From contig JBAQFA010000065.1 in the NCBI GenBank assembly GCA_049287025.1, positions 1 to 29,793 of the forward strand: DNA of 29,793 bases. The letters are read 5' to 3'. The position numbers and the translations under genes were made by a program. The stretch comes from UBA11710 sp049287025. Lineage in GTDB: Bacteria > Patescibacteriota > Patescibacteriia > Magasanikbacterales > UBA922. Numbering within the stretch: position 1 is the stretch's first letter; the number at the start of each line of letters is the position of its first letter. A model generated the notes under the pieces. It did not search any database. It was given only the letters and a program-made list of their open reading frames with translations, and was not told where the DNA came from. Below, piece after piece: positions 18,171 to 25,059 of the stretch.

Positions 18171-18199
18171 ATCTAACCATAAGCCCGAAAAACTGTCAA
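18171..18199 (-). promoter_or_regulatory. Candidate promoter of the RHS gene
   Basis: On the minus strand a perfect TTGACA (18199-18194) is followed after 17 bases by TTAGAT (18176-18171). The -10 box is imperfect. The transcript would begin near 18164, giving a leader of about 138 bases that contains the terminator-like hairpin at 18037-18060. Confidence 0.5.
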
Positions 18200-18254
18200 A
18201 AAATGGCTGTGGATAAAGGGTGAAAAACATGAATTATATCATAATAGCACATCA

Positions 18255-18279
18255 AAAATCCGCCGATGAGGCGGATTTT
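18255..18279 (-). terminator. Intrinsic terminator of the 110-residue gene
   Basis: AAAATCCGCC (18255-18264) and GGCGGATTTT (18270-18279) pair perfectly around a 5-base loop. On the minus strand the stem is followed by a T-run. It lies just after the stop codon at 18296. Its arms are the same as those of the terminator at 18726-18752. Confidence 0.75.
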
Positions 18280-18295
18280 AATAATCTAACTAATT

Positions 18296-18628
18296 TTAAA
18301 CTTCCTCTATATATTGTTCTCCAGGCTGAATTAAATGATAATGGCCTTTTTCTTCAAGTGGTTCAATAAAACCACTATTCACTAAAGAATTAATGTCATC
18401 TTGTGAATAACAAACAGTTTCTACAGCCTCACTGTTATAAGCGAGTGGGACATGGGCATTATATTCATCGATTATTTCTTCCAGTGTAAAATCATGTGGG
18501 TCAAGACTATCTTCAATAACTTCCAAAAGCCTCATTGCTTTTTCTTCATTAGATTCTACACCATCCTCGTCCTCAATGTCCTTTACTGCTGCATGTTCTA
18601 AGTTTTCAGAACGACCATCTATTGTCAT
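18296..18628 (-). CDS. Small acidic protein, possibly winged-helix-like
   Basis: I do not recognise this 110-residue protein. The first third is very acidic (KDIEDEDGVESNEEKA). The rest looks helical (LLEVIEDSL, FTLEEIIDEYNAH). The last 35 residues (SQDDINSLVNSGFIEPL, then GHYHLIQPG) resemble the recognition helix and wing of a winged-helix domain. A role in transcription control is possible but only an inference, and the high negative charge would be unusual for a DNA binder. It is a single-gene unit with terminators on both sides, lying between rpoD and the RHS gene. The ATG is embedded in an (AT)8 tract and no ribosome binding motif is seen. Confidence 0.6.
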   Translation of the reverse strand: MTIDGRSENLEHAAVKDIEDEDGVESNEEKAMRLLEVIEDSLDPHDFTLEEIIDEYNAHVPLAYNSEAVETVCYSQDDINSLVNSGFIEPLEEKGHYHLIQPGEQYIEEV

Positions 18629-18642
18629 ATATATATATATAT
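18627..18642. repeat. (AT)8 tract overlapping a start codon
   Basis: Eight uninterrupted AT units include the last two bases of the start codon of the 110-residue gene (read as ATG on the minus strand). Slippage here would change leader length rather than reading frame. Confidence 0.7.
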
Positions 18643-18725
18643 TATTAATAATTAAAAAAATTCAATCATTATTTATTCATCTATTTTACACTTAAATCAA
18701 AAAAACACAAATATTTATCCACACC

Positions 18726-18752
18726 AAAAATCCGCCTCTTCGGCGGATTTTT
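18726..18752. terminator. Intrinsic terminator after rpoD
   Basis: AAAAATCCGCC (18726-18736) pairs with GGCGGATTTTT (18742-18752) around a 5-base loop. T-runs lie on both outer sides, so it can work both ways. It closes the dnaG-rpoD transcript about 55 bases after the rpoD stop codon. Confidence 0.8.
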
Positions 18753-18807
18753 GATTTTAATTACTTCATTATCCTTTATTCCTTATTCCTTATTCTTTAC
18801 TCCTTTG

Positions 18808-20280
18808 TTAGTAGTCTCTCAACTTCCCCACCACCCCAAATGTCTGAATCTTTTCCAAAGCTTTGGCTTCAATCTGACGAATACGTTCGCGTGTCACATC
18901 AAATTCTCGCCCCACCTCTTCCAAAGTATGAGTAACGCCGTCGGTCAAACCAAACCGCATTTCTAATATTTTTTGTTCACGTGGAGACAAATCTTTCAAA
19001 GCTTCCTTGATATAATCGGATAATAATTCTCTACCAGCGGCTTGCGAAGGACTAATTGTCTTTACATCTTCTATAAAATCAGACAAAGATGAATCTTCGT
19101 CGTCATCGTCACCCACTGATGTCTCTAATGAAACAGTATCTTGAGAAATTTTTATAATGTGTTTTACTTTTTCTAGATCTTCACCCATTTCCGCTGCCAT
19201 TTCTTCTGGAGTTGGGTCACGACCCAAATCTTGCAATAACCGACGATGCATTTGTTGAAAACGATTGATTGTTTCCACCATATGCACTGGAATACGGATA
19301 GTTCTAGATTGATCAGCCAGAGCGCGAGTAATGGCTTGCCTAATCCACCAAGTCGCATAAGTAGAAAACTTATAACCTTTACGGTAATCAAATTTCTTTA
19401 CCGCTCTAAACAAACCAATATTTCCCTCTTGAATCAAATCTAATAATGATAATTGTTTACCAACAAATTTCTTGGCAATTGATACCACCAAACGCAAGTT
19501 GGCTTCAATTAATTTTTTCTCAGCTTCTTTTTCACCTTTTTCTTTTCTTTTGGCCAATGAGACTTCTTCGTCAGCGGTCAAAAGTGGAATCTTACCAATT
19601 TCCCGCAAATACATTTGGATTGAATCCTGAGAAATAGACCCAAGATCAAAAGAAACACCATCTTCCAAATCAGGCTGATCACCTTGGAATTCTTGCAATT
19701 TTTCTGATCGTTCTTTGGCTTGAGCTGAACCAAGCAGACCTTCTTTGACTTCCATTAGACTTACTCCATTTCTATCAGTCAAATCTAAAAAGGCTTCAAA
19801 TAATTCCAAATAATGTTCTACATAAGGAAACGTAGAGAGGACTTCAATCTCAGTTAAAAATCCTCGACTTCTACCTTTATTAACCAAATGCCAGATCTGA
19901 GCTTCATTTGGTTCTCTGACATCTTCTATTCTAACCTCAAATACCGGCTGTTGTACCGGTTTTTTATTTTTATGAGAAAAATCTTTCTTAGCAAAACTTT
20001 TTTTAAAAAATTTAGTTTTGACTTTTGAGACAATCTTTTTTACTGATTTTTTGGTGCGAGCTGACTTAGTCCCAATACTTTTTTTCTTGGGTGCAATTTT
20101 TTTTGCGATTTTTTTTACACGTTTTTGCAAAGCAATTTTACGTGTTTTGGTTTGGGCTTTCGCCTGAGAAGCAGATTTTTTTACTGCTTTAATTTTGATC
20201 GTTCGAGAAGACTTTTTGACCTTTTGAGTCTTTGCAGTCTTTTGAACTTTCTTTTTAATTGTTGCCTTTTTTATTGCCAT
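18808..20280 (-). CDS. rpoD: Primary sigma factor RpoD (sigma-70)
   Basis: This is the housekeeping sigma factor that directs RNA polymerase to promoters of the TTGACA/TATAAT type, which are plentiful in this window. The 490 residues show region 1.2 (DSIQMYLREIGKIPLL, about 219-234), region 2 (NLRLVVSIAKKF at 261, LIQEGNIGLFRAVKKFDY, YKFSTYATWWIRQAI, about 282-317), region 3 (about 330-385), and region 4 (LSPREQKILEMRFGL, then TLEEVGREFDVTRERIRQIE, about 431-471). The first 110 residues are an unusual tail made largely of Lys and Arg with Ala, Ser and Thr, like histone H1 tails. Residues about 112-185 could correspond to a reduced region 1.1. It follows dnaG by 21 bases, the classic macromolecular synthesis operon order. 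The start is the ATG at 20280. Confidence 0.95.
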   Translation of the reverse strand: MAIKKATIKKKVQKTAKTQKVKKSSRTIKIKAVKKSASQAKAQTKTRKIALQKRVKKIAKKIAPKKKSIGTKSARTKKSVKKIVSKVKTKFFKKSFAKKDFSHKNKKPVQQPVFEVRIEDVREPNEAQIWHLVNKGRSRGFLTEIEVLSTFPYVEHYLELFEAFLDLTDRNGVSLMEVKEGLLGSAQAKERSEKLQEFQGDQPDLEDGVSFDLGSISQDSIQMYLREIGKIPLLTADEEVSLAKRKEKGEKEAEKKLIEANLRLVVSIAKKFVGKQLSLLDLIQEGNIGLFRAVKKFDYRKGYKFSTYATWWIRQAITRALADQSRTIRIPVHMVETINRFQQMHRRLLQDLGRDPTPEEMAAEMGEDLEKVKHIIKISQDTVSLETSVGDDDDEDSSLSDFIEDVKTISPSQAAGRELLSDYIKEALKDLSPREQKILEMRFGLTDGVTHTLEEVGREFDVTRERIRQIEAKALEKIQTFGVVGKLRDY

Positions 20281-20301
20281 GAAAAAGGAATTAATATGAT
20301 T

Positions 20302-22119
20302 TTATAAATTTTGAAATTCTTGTAAAAGAGTATTAAGTCTATCCTTATCGCCAGATTTTTCCGCTTGTTCAATTTCCATTTGCAATTGTTTTCGTCGATT
20401 TTTTTGCCATTCCGTATTTATCAAAACAAATAATTTTTCCCTTTCTTCTTTTATATCTTTGTCACTCAAATTGGCAAATTCCCATTCCCCTTTCATTTGC
20501 AAAATATCAATTGGGTTTTCTTTATCAGCAAAATTGGCTACTTCTCGTAGCTTATCCACATTATACTCCTGTTTTAGCCCTTGGTAAATAGTCTCATAAA
20601 CAGCTGTTGATAAGTATTTAGCAAAATCTTCTGGCAAATCTAAGGTTAACTTAGGAAATTTTATAAGCAAAGCAAACATTCTGTCTAATAAAACTTCTAA
20701 TCGGCCTTTTTCTGTTTTAACGTAAACGTTATCATTAACATCAATTTGTCCTTTACTCCTTACTCCTTCTTCCCCGCCTGCAATGTTATTGCTTGCATTG
20801 CGGGCAGGCTTATTCCTTGTTATACTTTTCAAATCATCACGCAAAATTTCTAAATCAACGCCAATTTTATTCCCCAATTCTTTTAACCAATGATCTCGCT
20901 CTACTGCATATGGGATCAAAACCACTTCTGGTAAAAAATCATTCACAATTTTTTGTTTTTGTTTTGGGTCGTGAATATCTTTGCCTCGCAAAACTTTTTC
21001 CAAATACCACTCCATCACACTTTGAGCACTGGCAACCGATTCAAACCAAACATTTTTATTCTGTTTTATACATTCATCTGGATCTTTTCCTTTTCCTTCT
21101 GGAATTCTAATTACTTTTATATTCATACCTTCGGCTACAGCAATGGCAATTCCTCGCTTGGCTGCATTTTGTCCAGCCTCGTCCATGTCAAAAGACATGT
21201 TTATATTTTGAGAATAGCGCTTGAGCAATTTAATCTGTTCTTCAGTCAAAGCCGTCCCAGATGAAGCCACTACATTTTTCATGCCCGCCTGATGACAAGC
21301 AATTACATCCATTTGACCTTCTACTATTACTGCCAAATCTTGAGACTTAATTTCTTTCTTGGCTTTATTTAAACCAAAAATAACTTTTGATTTATCATAA
21401 ACAAGAGTCTGAGGTGTATTAACATATTTCCCGCCCGAATTGGCTTTCTCTACCAAAATTCTACCCGTAAAACCCACCACTTCATCATGCACATTCCAGA
21501 TCGGAAACATTACTCGGCCACGAAAGCGATCGTAAAATCCTTGGCCTGAACTAACATTGGCACTGTCTTTTTTTATGGTTAAGCCAGCAGACACTAAATC
21601 TTCCAAACCAAAACCCTTTTTCATTAAATATTGTGTGAGGAGATCCCACTGTTCTGGAATATAACCAATCTTCCACTCTTCAATCGTGTCATCAGTCAGT
21701 CCCCGATTATGCAAATAATCCAAAGCTGGTTTTGCTCCAGACATTTTTATTAAAAAACTATGAAAAAACCTTGTCGCCTCAATATTAATTTCTTTTATCC
21801 GATTTTTTTCATTAGATCCTACTTCATTGCGAAAATTATTTGACAACTGTACTCCCGCTTTGTCAGCGAGATAACGTAAAGCTTCTTTAAACTCCATCCC
21901 TTCCATTTCCTCCACAAAAGTAAAAATATCTCCACCCTTGGCACAACCAAAACAATGCCAGCTCTGTCGTTCTGGATTGACCATAAAAGACGGGGATTTT
22001 TCATTGTGAAATGGGCACAACCCCTTCTTATTACTGCCAGCTGGCTTGAGCTGAACATACTCACCAATTAGCTCTTCCACGCTAATTTTGTCTTTAATTT
22101 GTTGAATATCATCTGACAT
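20302..22119 (-). CDS. dnaG: DNA primase DnaG
   Basis: DnaG makes the RNA primers for DNA replication at the fork. The 605 residues are close to the usual length. The N-terminal zinc-binding domain shows CPFH (Cys35, His38) and CFGC (Cys56, Cys59). The catalytic core contains the TOPRIM signatures VIVEGQMDVI (Glu268) and SFDMDEAG (Asp311, Asp313), which bind the metal ions. The C-terminal part, from about 475, is the helicase-binding region. Between the core and that region, at about residues 434-457, an Asn/Gly-rich linker is encoded by a palindromic repeat that looks inserted. The gene has its own promoter at 22174-22202 and is followed by rpoD after 21 bases, so the two are probably one transcript. 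The start is the ATG at 22119, without a Shine-Dalgarno motif. Confidence 0.95.
   Translation of the reverse strand: MSDDIQQIKDKISVEELIGEYVQLKPAGSNKKGLCPFHNEKSPSFMVNPERQSWHCFGCAKGGDIFTFVEEMEGMEFKEALRYLADKAGVQLSNNFRNEVGSNEKNRIKEINIEATRFFHSFLIKMSGAKPALDYLHNRGLTDDTIEEWKIGYIPEQWDLLTQYLMKKGFGLEDLVSAGLTIKKDSANVSSGQGFYDRFRGRVMFPIWNVHDEVVGFTGRILVEKANSGGKYVNTPQTLVYDKSKVIFGLNKAKKEIKSQDLAVIVEGQMDVIACHQAGMKNVVASSGTALTEEQIKLLKRYSQNINMSFDMDEAGQNAAKRGIAIAVAEGMNIKVIRIPEGKGKDPDECIKQNKNVWFESVASAQSVMEWYLEKVLRGKDIHDPKQKQKIVNDFLPEVVLIPYAVERDHWLKELGNKIGVDLEILRDDLKSITRNKPARNASNNIAGGEEGVRSKGQIDVNDNVYVKTEKGRLEVLLDRMFALLIKFPKLTLDLPEDFAKYLSTAVYETIYQGLKQEYNVDKLREVANFADKENPIDILQMKGEWEFANLSDKDIKEEREKLFVLINTEWQKNRRKQLQMEIEQAEKSGDKDRLNTLLQEFQNL
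20751..20818. repeat. Palindromic repeat inside dnaG
   Basis: GCCTG (776-780 after 20000) pairs with CAGGC (805-809) and CAATG (781-785) with CATTG (796-800), leaving a small GC-rich bulge. The palindrome is bordered by CTTTACTCCTT (20751-20761) and TTATTCCTT (20810-20818). Both border words also occur in the non-coding repeats after rpoD (CTTTACTCCTT at 18795-18805). This suggests a mobile or spreading repeat that entered the dnaG linker without breaking the frame. Confidence 0.5.
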
Positions 22120-22173
22120 AGATACAAAAAAACACTTAAACAGAACAACACATAAACACGTGATTACAAATAG

Positions 22174-22202
22174 ATATTACCTCAAATAACAACAAAAAGC
22201 AA
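22174..22202 (-). promoter_or_regulatory. Candidate promoter of dnaG-rpoD
   Basis: On the minus strand, TTGCTT (22202-22197) is followed after 17 bases by TAATAT (22179-22174). The transcript would start near 22167, about 48 bases before the dnaG ATG. Confidence 0.5.
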
Positions 22203-22210
22203 GATTACAA

Positions 22211-22255
22211 AACCACCTATAATTAGGTGGTTGGGTGGTAAAGTGGTAAAGTGGT
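22211..22255 (-). terminator. Hairpin and tandem repeat after the DUF8128-like gene
   Basis: AACCACCTA (22211-22219) and TAGGTGGTT (22224-22232) form a perfect 9-base stem with a 4-base loop. On the minus strand only a short T-run follows, so termination may be partial. Beside it the 8-base unit GTGGTAAA is repeated in tandem (22235-22242, 22243-22250, then a partial copy to 22255). Confidence 0.5.
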
Positions 22256-22263
22256 CAGGTGTG

Positions 22264-23766
22264 TTAACCTAAATTATAATCTCCGCCATGCATAACATCG
22301 CCAGAATCAGTGAGTTTTTTATTTTTATCTGATTCTTCGCTGTGATTTTCTTTAGGTTGTTCTAGTTTTTCATCACCTTCTTGGGGTGGTAAATCAGCAC
22401 TACTTTCCCAAGTTTCAATTGGAAGTCCAGCTGGTGGTTCAGCCGTCTTGAGTGAGGCTTTTTGCACCAAAGGTGTCTTGACATGAGACATAGGGAAATG
22501 CCAGATTGTGGCCAATTCTTCTATATTTAAAACAAATGAATTGCCCCCTGTTTTGATTTTTCTTTTTTTATAAGCTTGCATGAGCAAATTCCGCCGATGA
22601 GCCATACGATATTTTTTGAAAAAATAATTTAAAAACACCCCCATTTTTGGTACAAGGGAATTGCTTGATGGCACATTAAACTGATTAACAGCGCCAATTA
22701 AAGCCCGCACACCACGATTCATATCAAACCTTTCTTTACGCGCCAAATAGACAGCTCTAATTTTGGTTTTGAAACCAATTTTAGAAATCTTTTTTTCCAT
22801 ATTTTCCAAAATCACCTTTTGACCAGGAGTCATATACTTCAAATTATTAAGCTCTTTTGTTTCTTCGGCGTGATGAGCTTCGGCCGGAGGGGCACCAGTA
22901 AGCTGGCTCATAAGTTCACCCCAACTAGCTCCAGCTTCGCCAGAGGACAAACCAAACAAAGCTTTTACATGACCACCACCATGTCCGTGTCCATGACCAC
23001 CTTCTTCACCAATAAATTCTTTTATTTTTTCAATAGCATGTTCTTTCCAAGAATTGGAAATTGGCTCAACTATAATTTGAAACCACATTTGTTCGCCAGA
23101 ACCAATTCTAGTAAAACTTTCCAAAAAAGTTCCCATTGGATCTTTTAAAACAGTGTCTTTGGAAATGGCATGTTCAAATTCGCGATAAGTCCGCAAAGGA
23201 AAAGCTTCATTTTCGGCCAAACCAAAATCAGCTGCCCACATTTCATAATCATCATTGGGAAAACTGTTGGGTGCAGTATTAACATAATCTTCAATTTCTA
23301 CTATTTCTGCATCAGGATACTGCGCATAAATAGAGGCTTCAACCAAATCACGCAAACTCTCTTCGGTACGAACGACAAACTGAATATAACCTTCAATGCC
23401 AATAATTTCAAAACTAAAATACTTTTGTTTGTAACCATGATAAAAAGCTTCGGCAATATTTGGGTTATTAAAACAACCAGCCAGATGAGAAAACATTTGT
23501 TCTACAGCGAGCGGTGTCTGGACATTCATAGCTGGGATATCAATTGCCAAAACTACCCACTTCCAAGTGTGAGTAAACAAATGCTGGCGATAATGCCGAT
23601 ACATATGAATACCAGCATAAAGTAATAAGTTAACCAAAATTATCCAACCAAAAACCACAAAAATATTCAACACAATCGTAATATTTGGTTGATTAATAAA
23701 ATTGTCCCTAACAAATTCTGGTATTTGTCCAAACCACGCAAAAATAACTTCCGCATCAAAATTCAT
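22264..23766 (-). CDS. DUF8128-like membrane protein
   Basis: This 500-residue protein resembles the CPR family I know as DUF8128, often found near type IV secretion or pilus-like ATPases. It has one membrane helix (about 29-53). A large soluble domain follows, with a hydrophobic start (WVVLAIDIPAMN), the conserved-looking stretch ASIYAQYPDAEIVEIEDY (about 144-161), and a second conserved block at about 310-375 (KYMTPGQKVILENMEKK, FKTKIRAVYLARKE). A His/Gly-rich loop (GGHGHGHGGGH, about 256-266) could bind metal. The C-terminal 80 residues are rich in Pro, Glu and Lys and probably disordered. It follows a 57-residue membrane protein after 22 bases. No secretion ATPase gene lies next to it here, since dnaG is the next gene. 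The molecular function is unknown. Confidence 0.65.
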   Translation of the reverse strand: MNFDAEVIFAWFGQIPEFVRDNFINQPNITIVLNIFVVFGWIILVNLLLYAGIHMYRHYRQHLFTHTWKWVVLAIDIPAMNVQTPLAVEQMFSHLAGCFNNPNIAEAFYHGYKQKYFSFEIIGIEGYIQFVVRTEESLRDLVEASIYAQYPDAEIVEIEDYVNTAPNSFPNDDYEMWAADFGLAENEAFPLRTYREFEHAISKDTVLKDPMGTFLESFTRIGSGEQMWFQIIVEPISNSWKEHAIEKIKEFIGEEGGHGHGHGGGHVKALFGLSSGEAGASWGELMSQLTGAPPAEAHHAEETKELNNLKYMTPGQKVILENMEKKISKIGFKTKIRAVYLARKERFDMNRGVRALIGAVNQFNVPSSNSLVPKMGVFLNYFFKKYRMAHRRNLLMQAYKKRKIKTGGNSFVLNIEELATIWHFPMSHVKTPLVQKASLKTAEPPAGLPIETWESSADLPPQEGDEKLEQPKENHSEESDKNKKLTDSGDVMHGGDYNLG

Positions 23767-23788
23767 AATTGTATACTAAAAAATATAA

Positions 23789-23962
23789 TTAATGATGTCC
23801 ACCAGGATTAACTAATTTATAAATTGCCACATAGACTGCAATTGTTCCGAGAGCAATCCACCACCAGCCCGCTTGTCCGGCAAAATAACCAGAAAAAAAA
23901 GCGAGCAAAACAATAATCGCTCCACACAAGGCCACAAAATGACGAATAAAATTTTCAGACAT
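23789..23962 (-). CDS. 57-residue membrane protein
   Basis: This short gene was found by reading the minus strand directly. The product starts MSENFIRHF and ends KLVNPGGHH, and has two clear membrane helices (about 9-29 and 32-51), split by a Gly/Gln turn that leads into a Trp triplet. Clean codon structure, the ATG at 23962, the extended -10 box upstream and tight spacing (22 bases) to the DUF8128-like gene support it as real. It probably partners with that protein in the membrane. No family is recognised. A longer overlapping frame at 23812-24018 on the same strand gives a less protein-like sequence and runs into the repeats, so this frame is preferred. Confidence 0.7.
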   Translation of the reverse strand: MSENFIRHFVALCGAIIVLLAFFSGYFAGQAGWWWIALGTIAVYVAIYKLVNPGGHH

Positions 23963-23983
23963 AAAAAAAAGCTTACAAAGCCT

Positions 23984-24048
23984 ACAAGGCTTATGAAGCT
24001 TACAAAATCACAAAGCATTGTTAAGCCTTGTAAGCCTTGTAAGCCTTG
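23984..24048. repeat. Tandem 9-base repeats with an inverted copy
   Basis: TAAGCCTTG is repeated three times head to tail (24022-24030, 24031-24039, 24040-24048). One inverted copy, CAAGGCTTA, lies at 23985-23993. On the minus strand these fall in the leader of the 57-residue membrane protein gene, where any of the three direct copies could pair with the single inverted copy. Related words (AAGCTTAC, AAAGCCTAC) fill the gap to the start codon. Confidence 0.7.
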
Positions 24049-24050
24049 TT

Positions 24051-24059
24051 ATTATACCA
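24051..24059 (-). promoter_or_regulatory. Extended -10 promoter of the small membrane protein gene
   Basis: On the minus strand, TGGTATAAT fits the extended -10 form TGnTATAAT. No good -35 box is seen at the right distance. The transcript would start near 24044, within the tandem repeats, giving a leader of about 80 bases made almost wholly of repeats. Confidence 0.45.
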
Positions 24060-24098
24060 CAAAATGAAATTGCGAGGAAGGTATCTTCTTTTCGCAAC

Positions 24099-24124
24099 AA
24101 AAAACCACCCAAATTCTGGATGGC
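24099..24124 (-). terminator. Intrinsic terminator after secF
   Basis: On the minus strand, GCCATCC (24124-24118) pairs with GGGTGGT (24110-24104), including two G-T pairs. Six T follow (24104-24099). It ends the secD-secF transcript about 20 bases after the secF stop codon. Confidence 0.7.
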
Positions 24125-24143
24125 TTTAATTTGTAATTCAAAA

Positions 24144-25058
24144 TTATTCTTCTCGTCTACGTTCCATCCAATTATGCCATTCTACTAACAAAGGACTAGC
24201 TACAAAGATAGAAGAATAAGCTCCAAGGAAAATACCAATTAACAAGGCCAAAGAAAAATACTTAATACTCTCTCCACCAAAAATAAATAAAGCGGCTAAA
24301 GTAAACAGAGTGGTAAAGGTTGTATTTATTGAACGAGCAAAAGTCTCATTAATCGCTTTGTTAACTGTACCAGGAAAATCTTCGGCGCTATGTCTAATCA
24401 GATTTTCTCTAATCCGGTCAAAAATAACAATCGTATCATTGACAGAATAACCAAGAATAGTGAGACAAGCAACTACAAATGGGATATCAACTTCTACCCC
24501 AAAATAATGTCCCAAAAAAGCAAATACACCCATAGTAATAGTCACGTCATGAAACAAAGCTACAACCGCTACTACACCATATTTCCACGAAGCAATTGGC
24601 TTTGACACCCTTCTAAAAGCATAGGCCACATAAATAACAATTCCAATCAATACGACTATAACAGCCTGAGCTGAGCGTTGTTTTAAAGTAGCGCTAACAG
24701 CTGGACCAACAGTTTCAAATCTGTTTTCCAACACTTTGTTTTCATTTACTTCATATTTTTGACGCAATACTGTCAATACTGCCTGATGTTCTTCTTCAGT
24801 CAAAAATTTCATTTTTATGATCAAAGATTTGCTATCAGTTGGCTGAATAGAAACATTTCCCAAATCTAATGATGATAAACTTTCTCTTATTTCCTGATTA
24901 GCTGGCAAATTGCCATTAAAACCAATTTCCAAAAGTGAACCACTAATAAAATCATTACCTGGTTTTAAACCAAGAGTTAATAAAGCTACCACACTAACTA
25001 CAAACAAGAGTCCGGAAACAAACAAATTAATTTTTCTATGTCCAATAATATTTATCAT
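24144..25058 (-). CDS. secF: Protein export membrane subunit SecF
   Basis: SecF works with SecD to pull proteins through the SecYEG channel, using the ion gradient. The 304 residues match the family length. A first membrane helix (about 12-30) is followed by a short extracytoplasmic domain (about 32-125) and five more helices. The signature GYSVNDTIVIFDRIREN (203-219) and the preceding LFHDVTITMG (168-177) are clear. The ATG lies one base after the secD stop codon. Unlike most genes here it has a good Shine-Dalgarno motif (AAAGGAG, 12 bases upstream), placed inside the end of secD, so translation is coupled and independently primed. It ends at the terminator at 24099-24124. Confidence 0.95.
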   Translation of the reverse strand: MINIIGHRKINLFVSGLLFVVSVVALLTLGLKPGNDFISGSLLEIGFNGNLPANQEIRESLSSLDLGNVSIQPTDSKSLIIKMKFLTEEEHQAVLTVLRQKYEVNENKVLENRFETVGPAVSATLKQRSAQAVIVVLIGIVIYVAYAFRRVSKPIASWKYGVVAVVALFHDVTITMGVFAFLGHYFGVEVDIPFVVACLTILGYSVNDTIVIFDRIRENLIRHSAEDFPGTVNKAINETFARSINTTFTTLFTLAALFIFGGESIKYFSLALLIGIFLGAYSSIFVASPLLVEWHNWMERRREE

Positions 25059-25059
25059 A

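Noticed and set aside
23812..24018. 68-codon frame on the minus strand
   Set aside because: It overlaps the better 57-residue membrane protein frame, runs through the tandem repeats, and has an unlikely composition.
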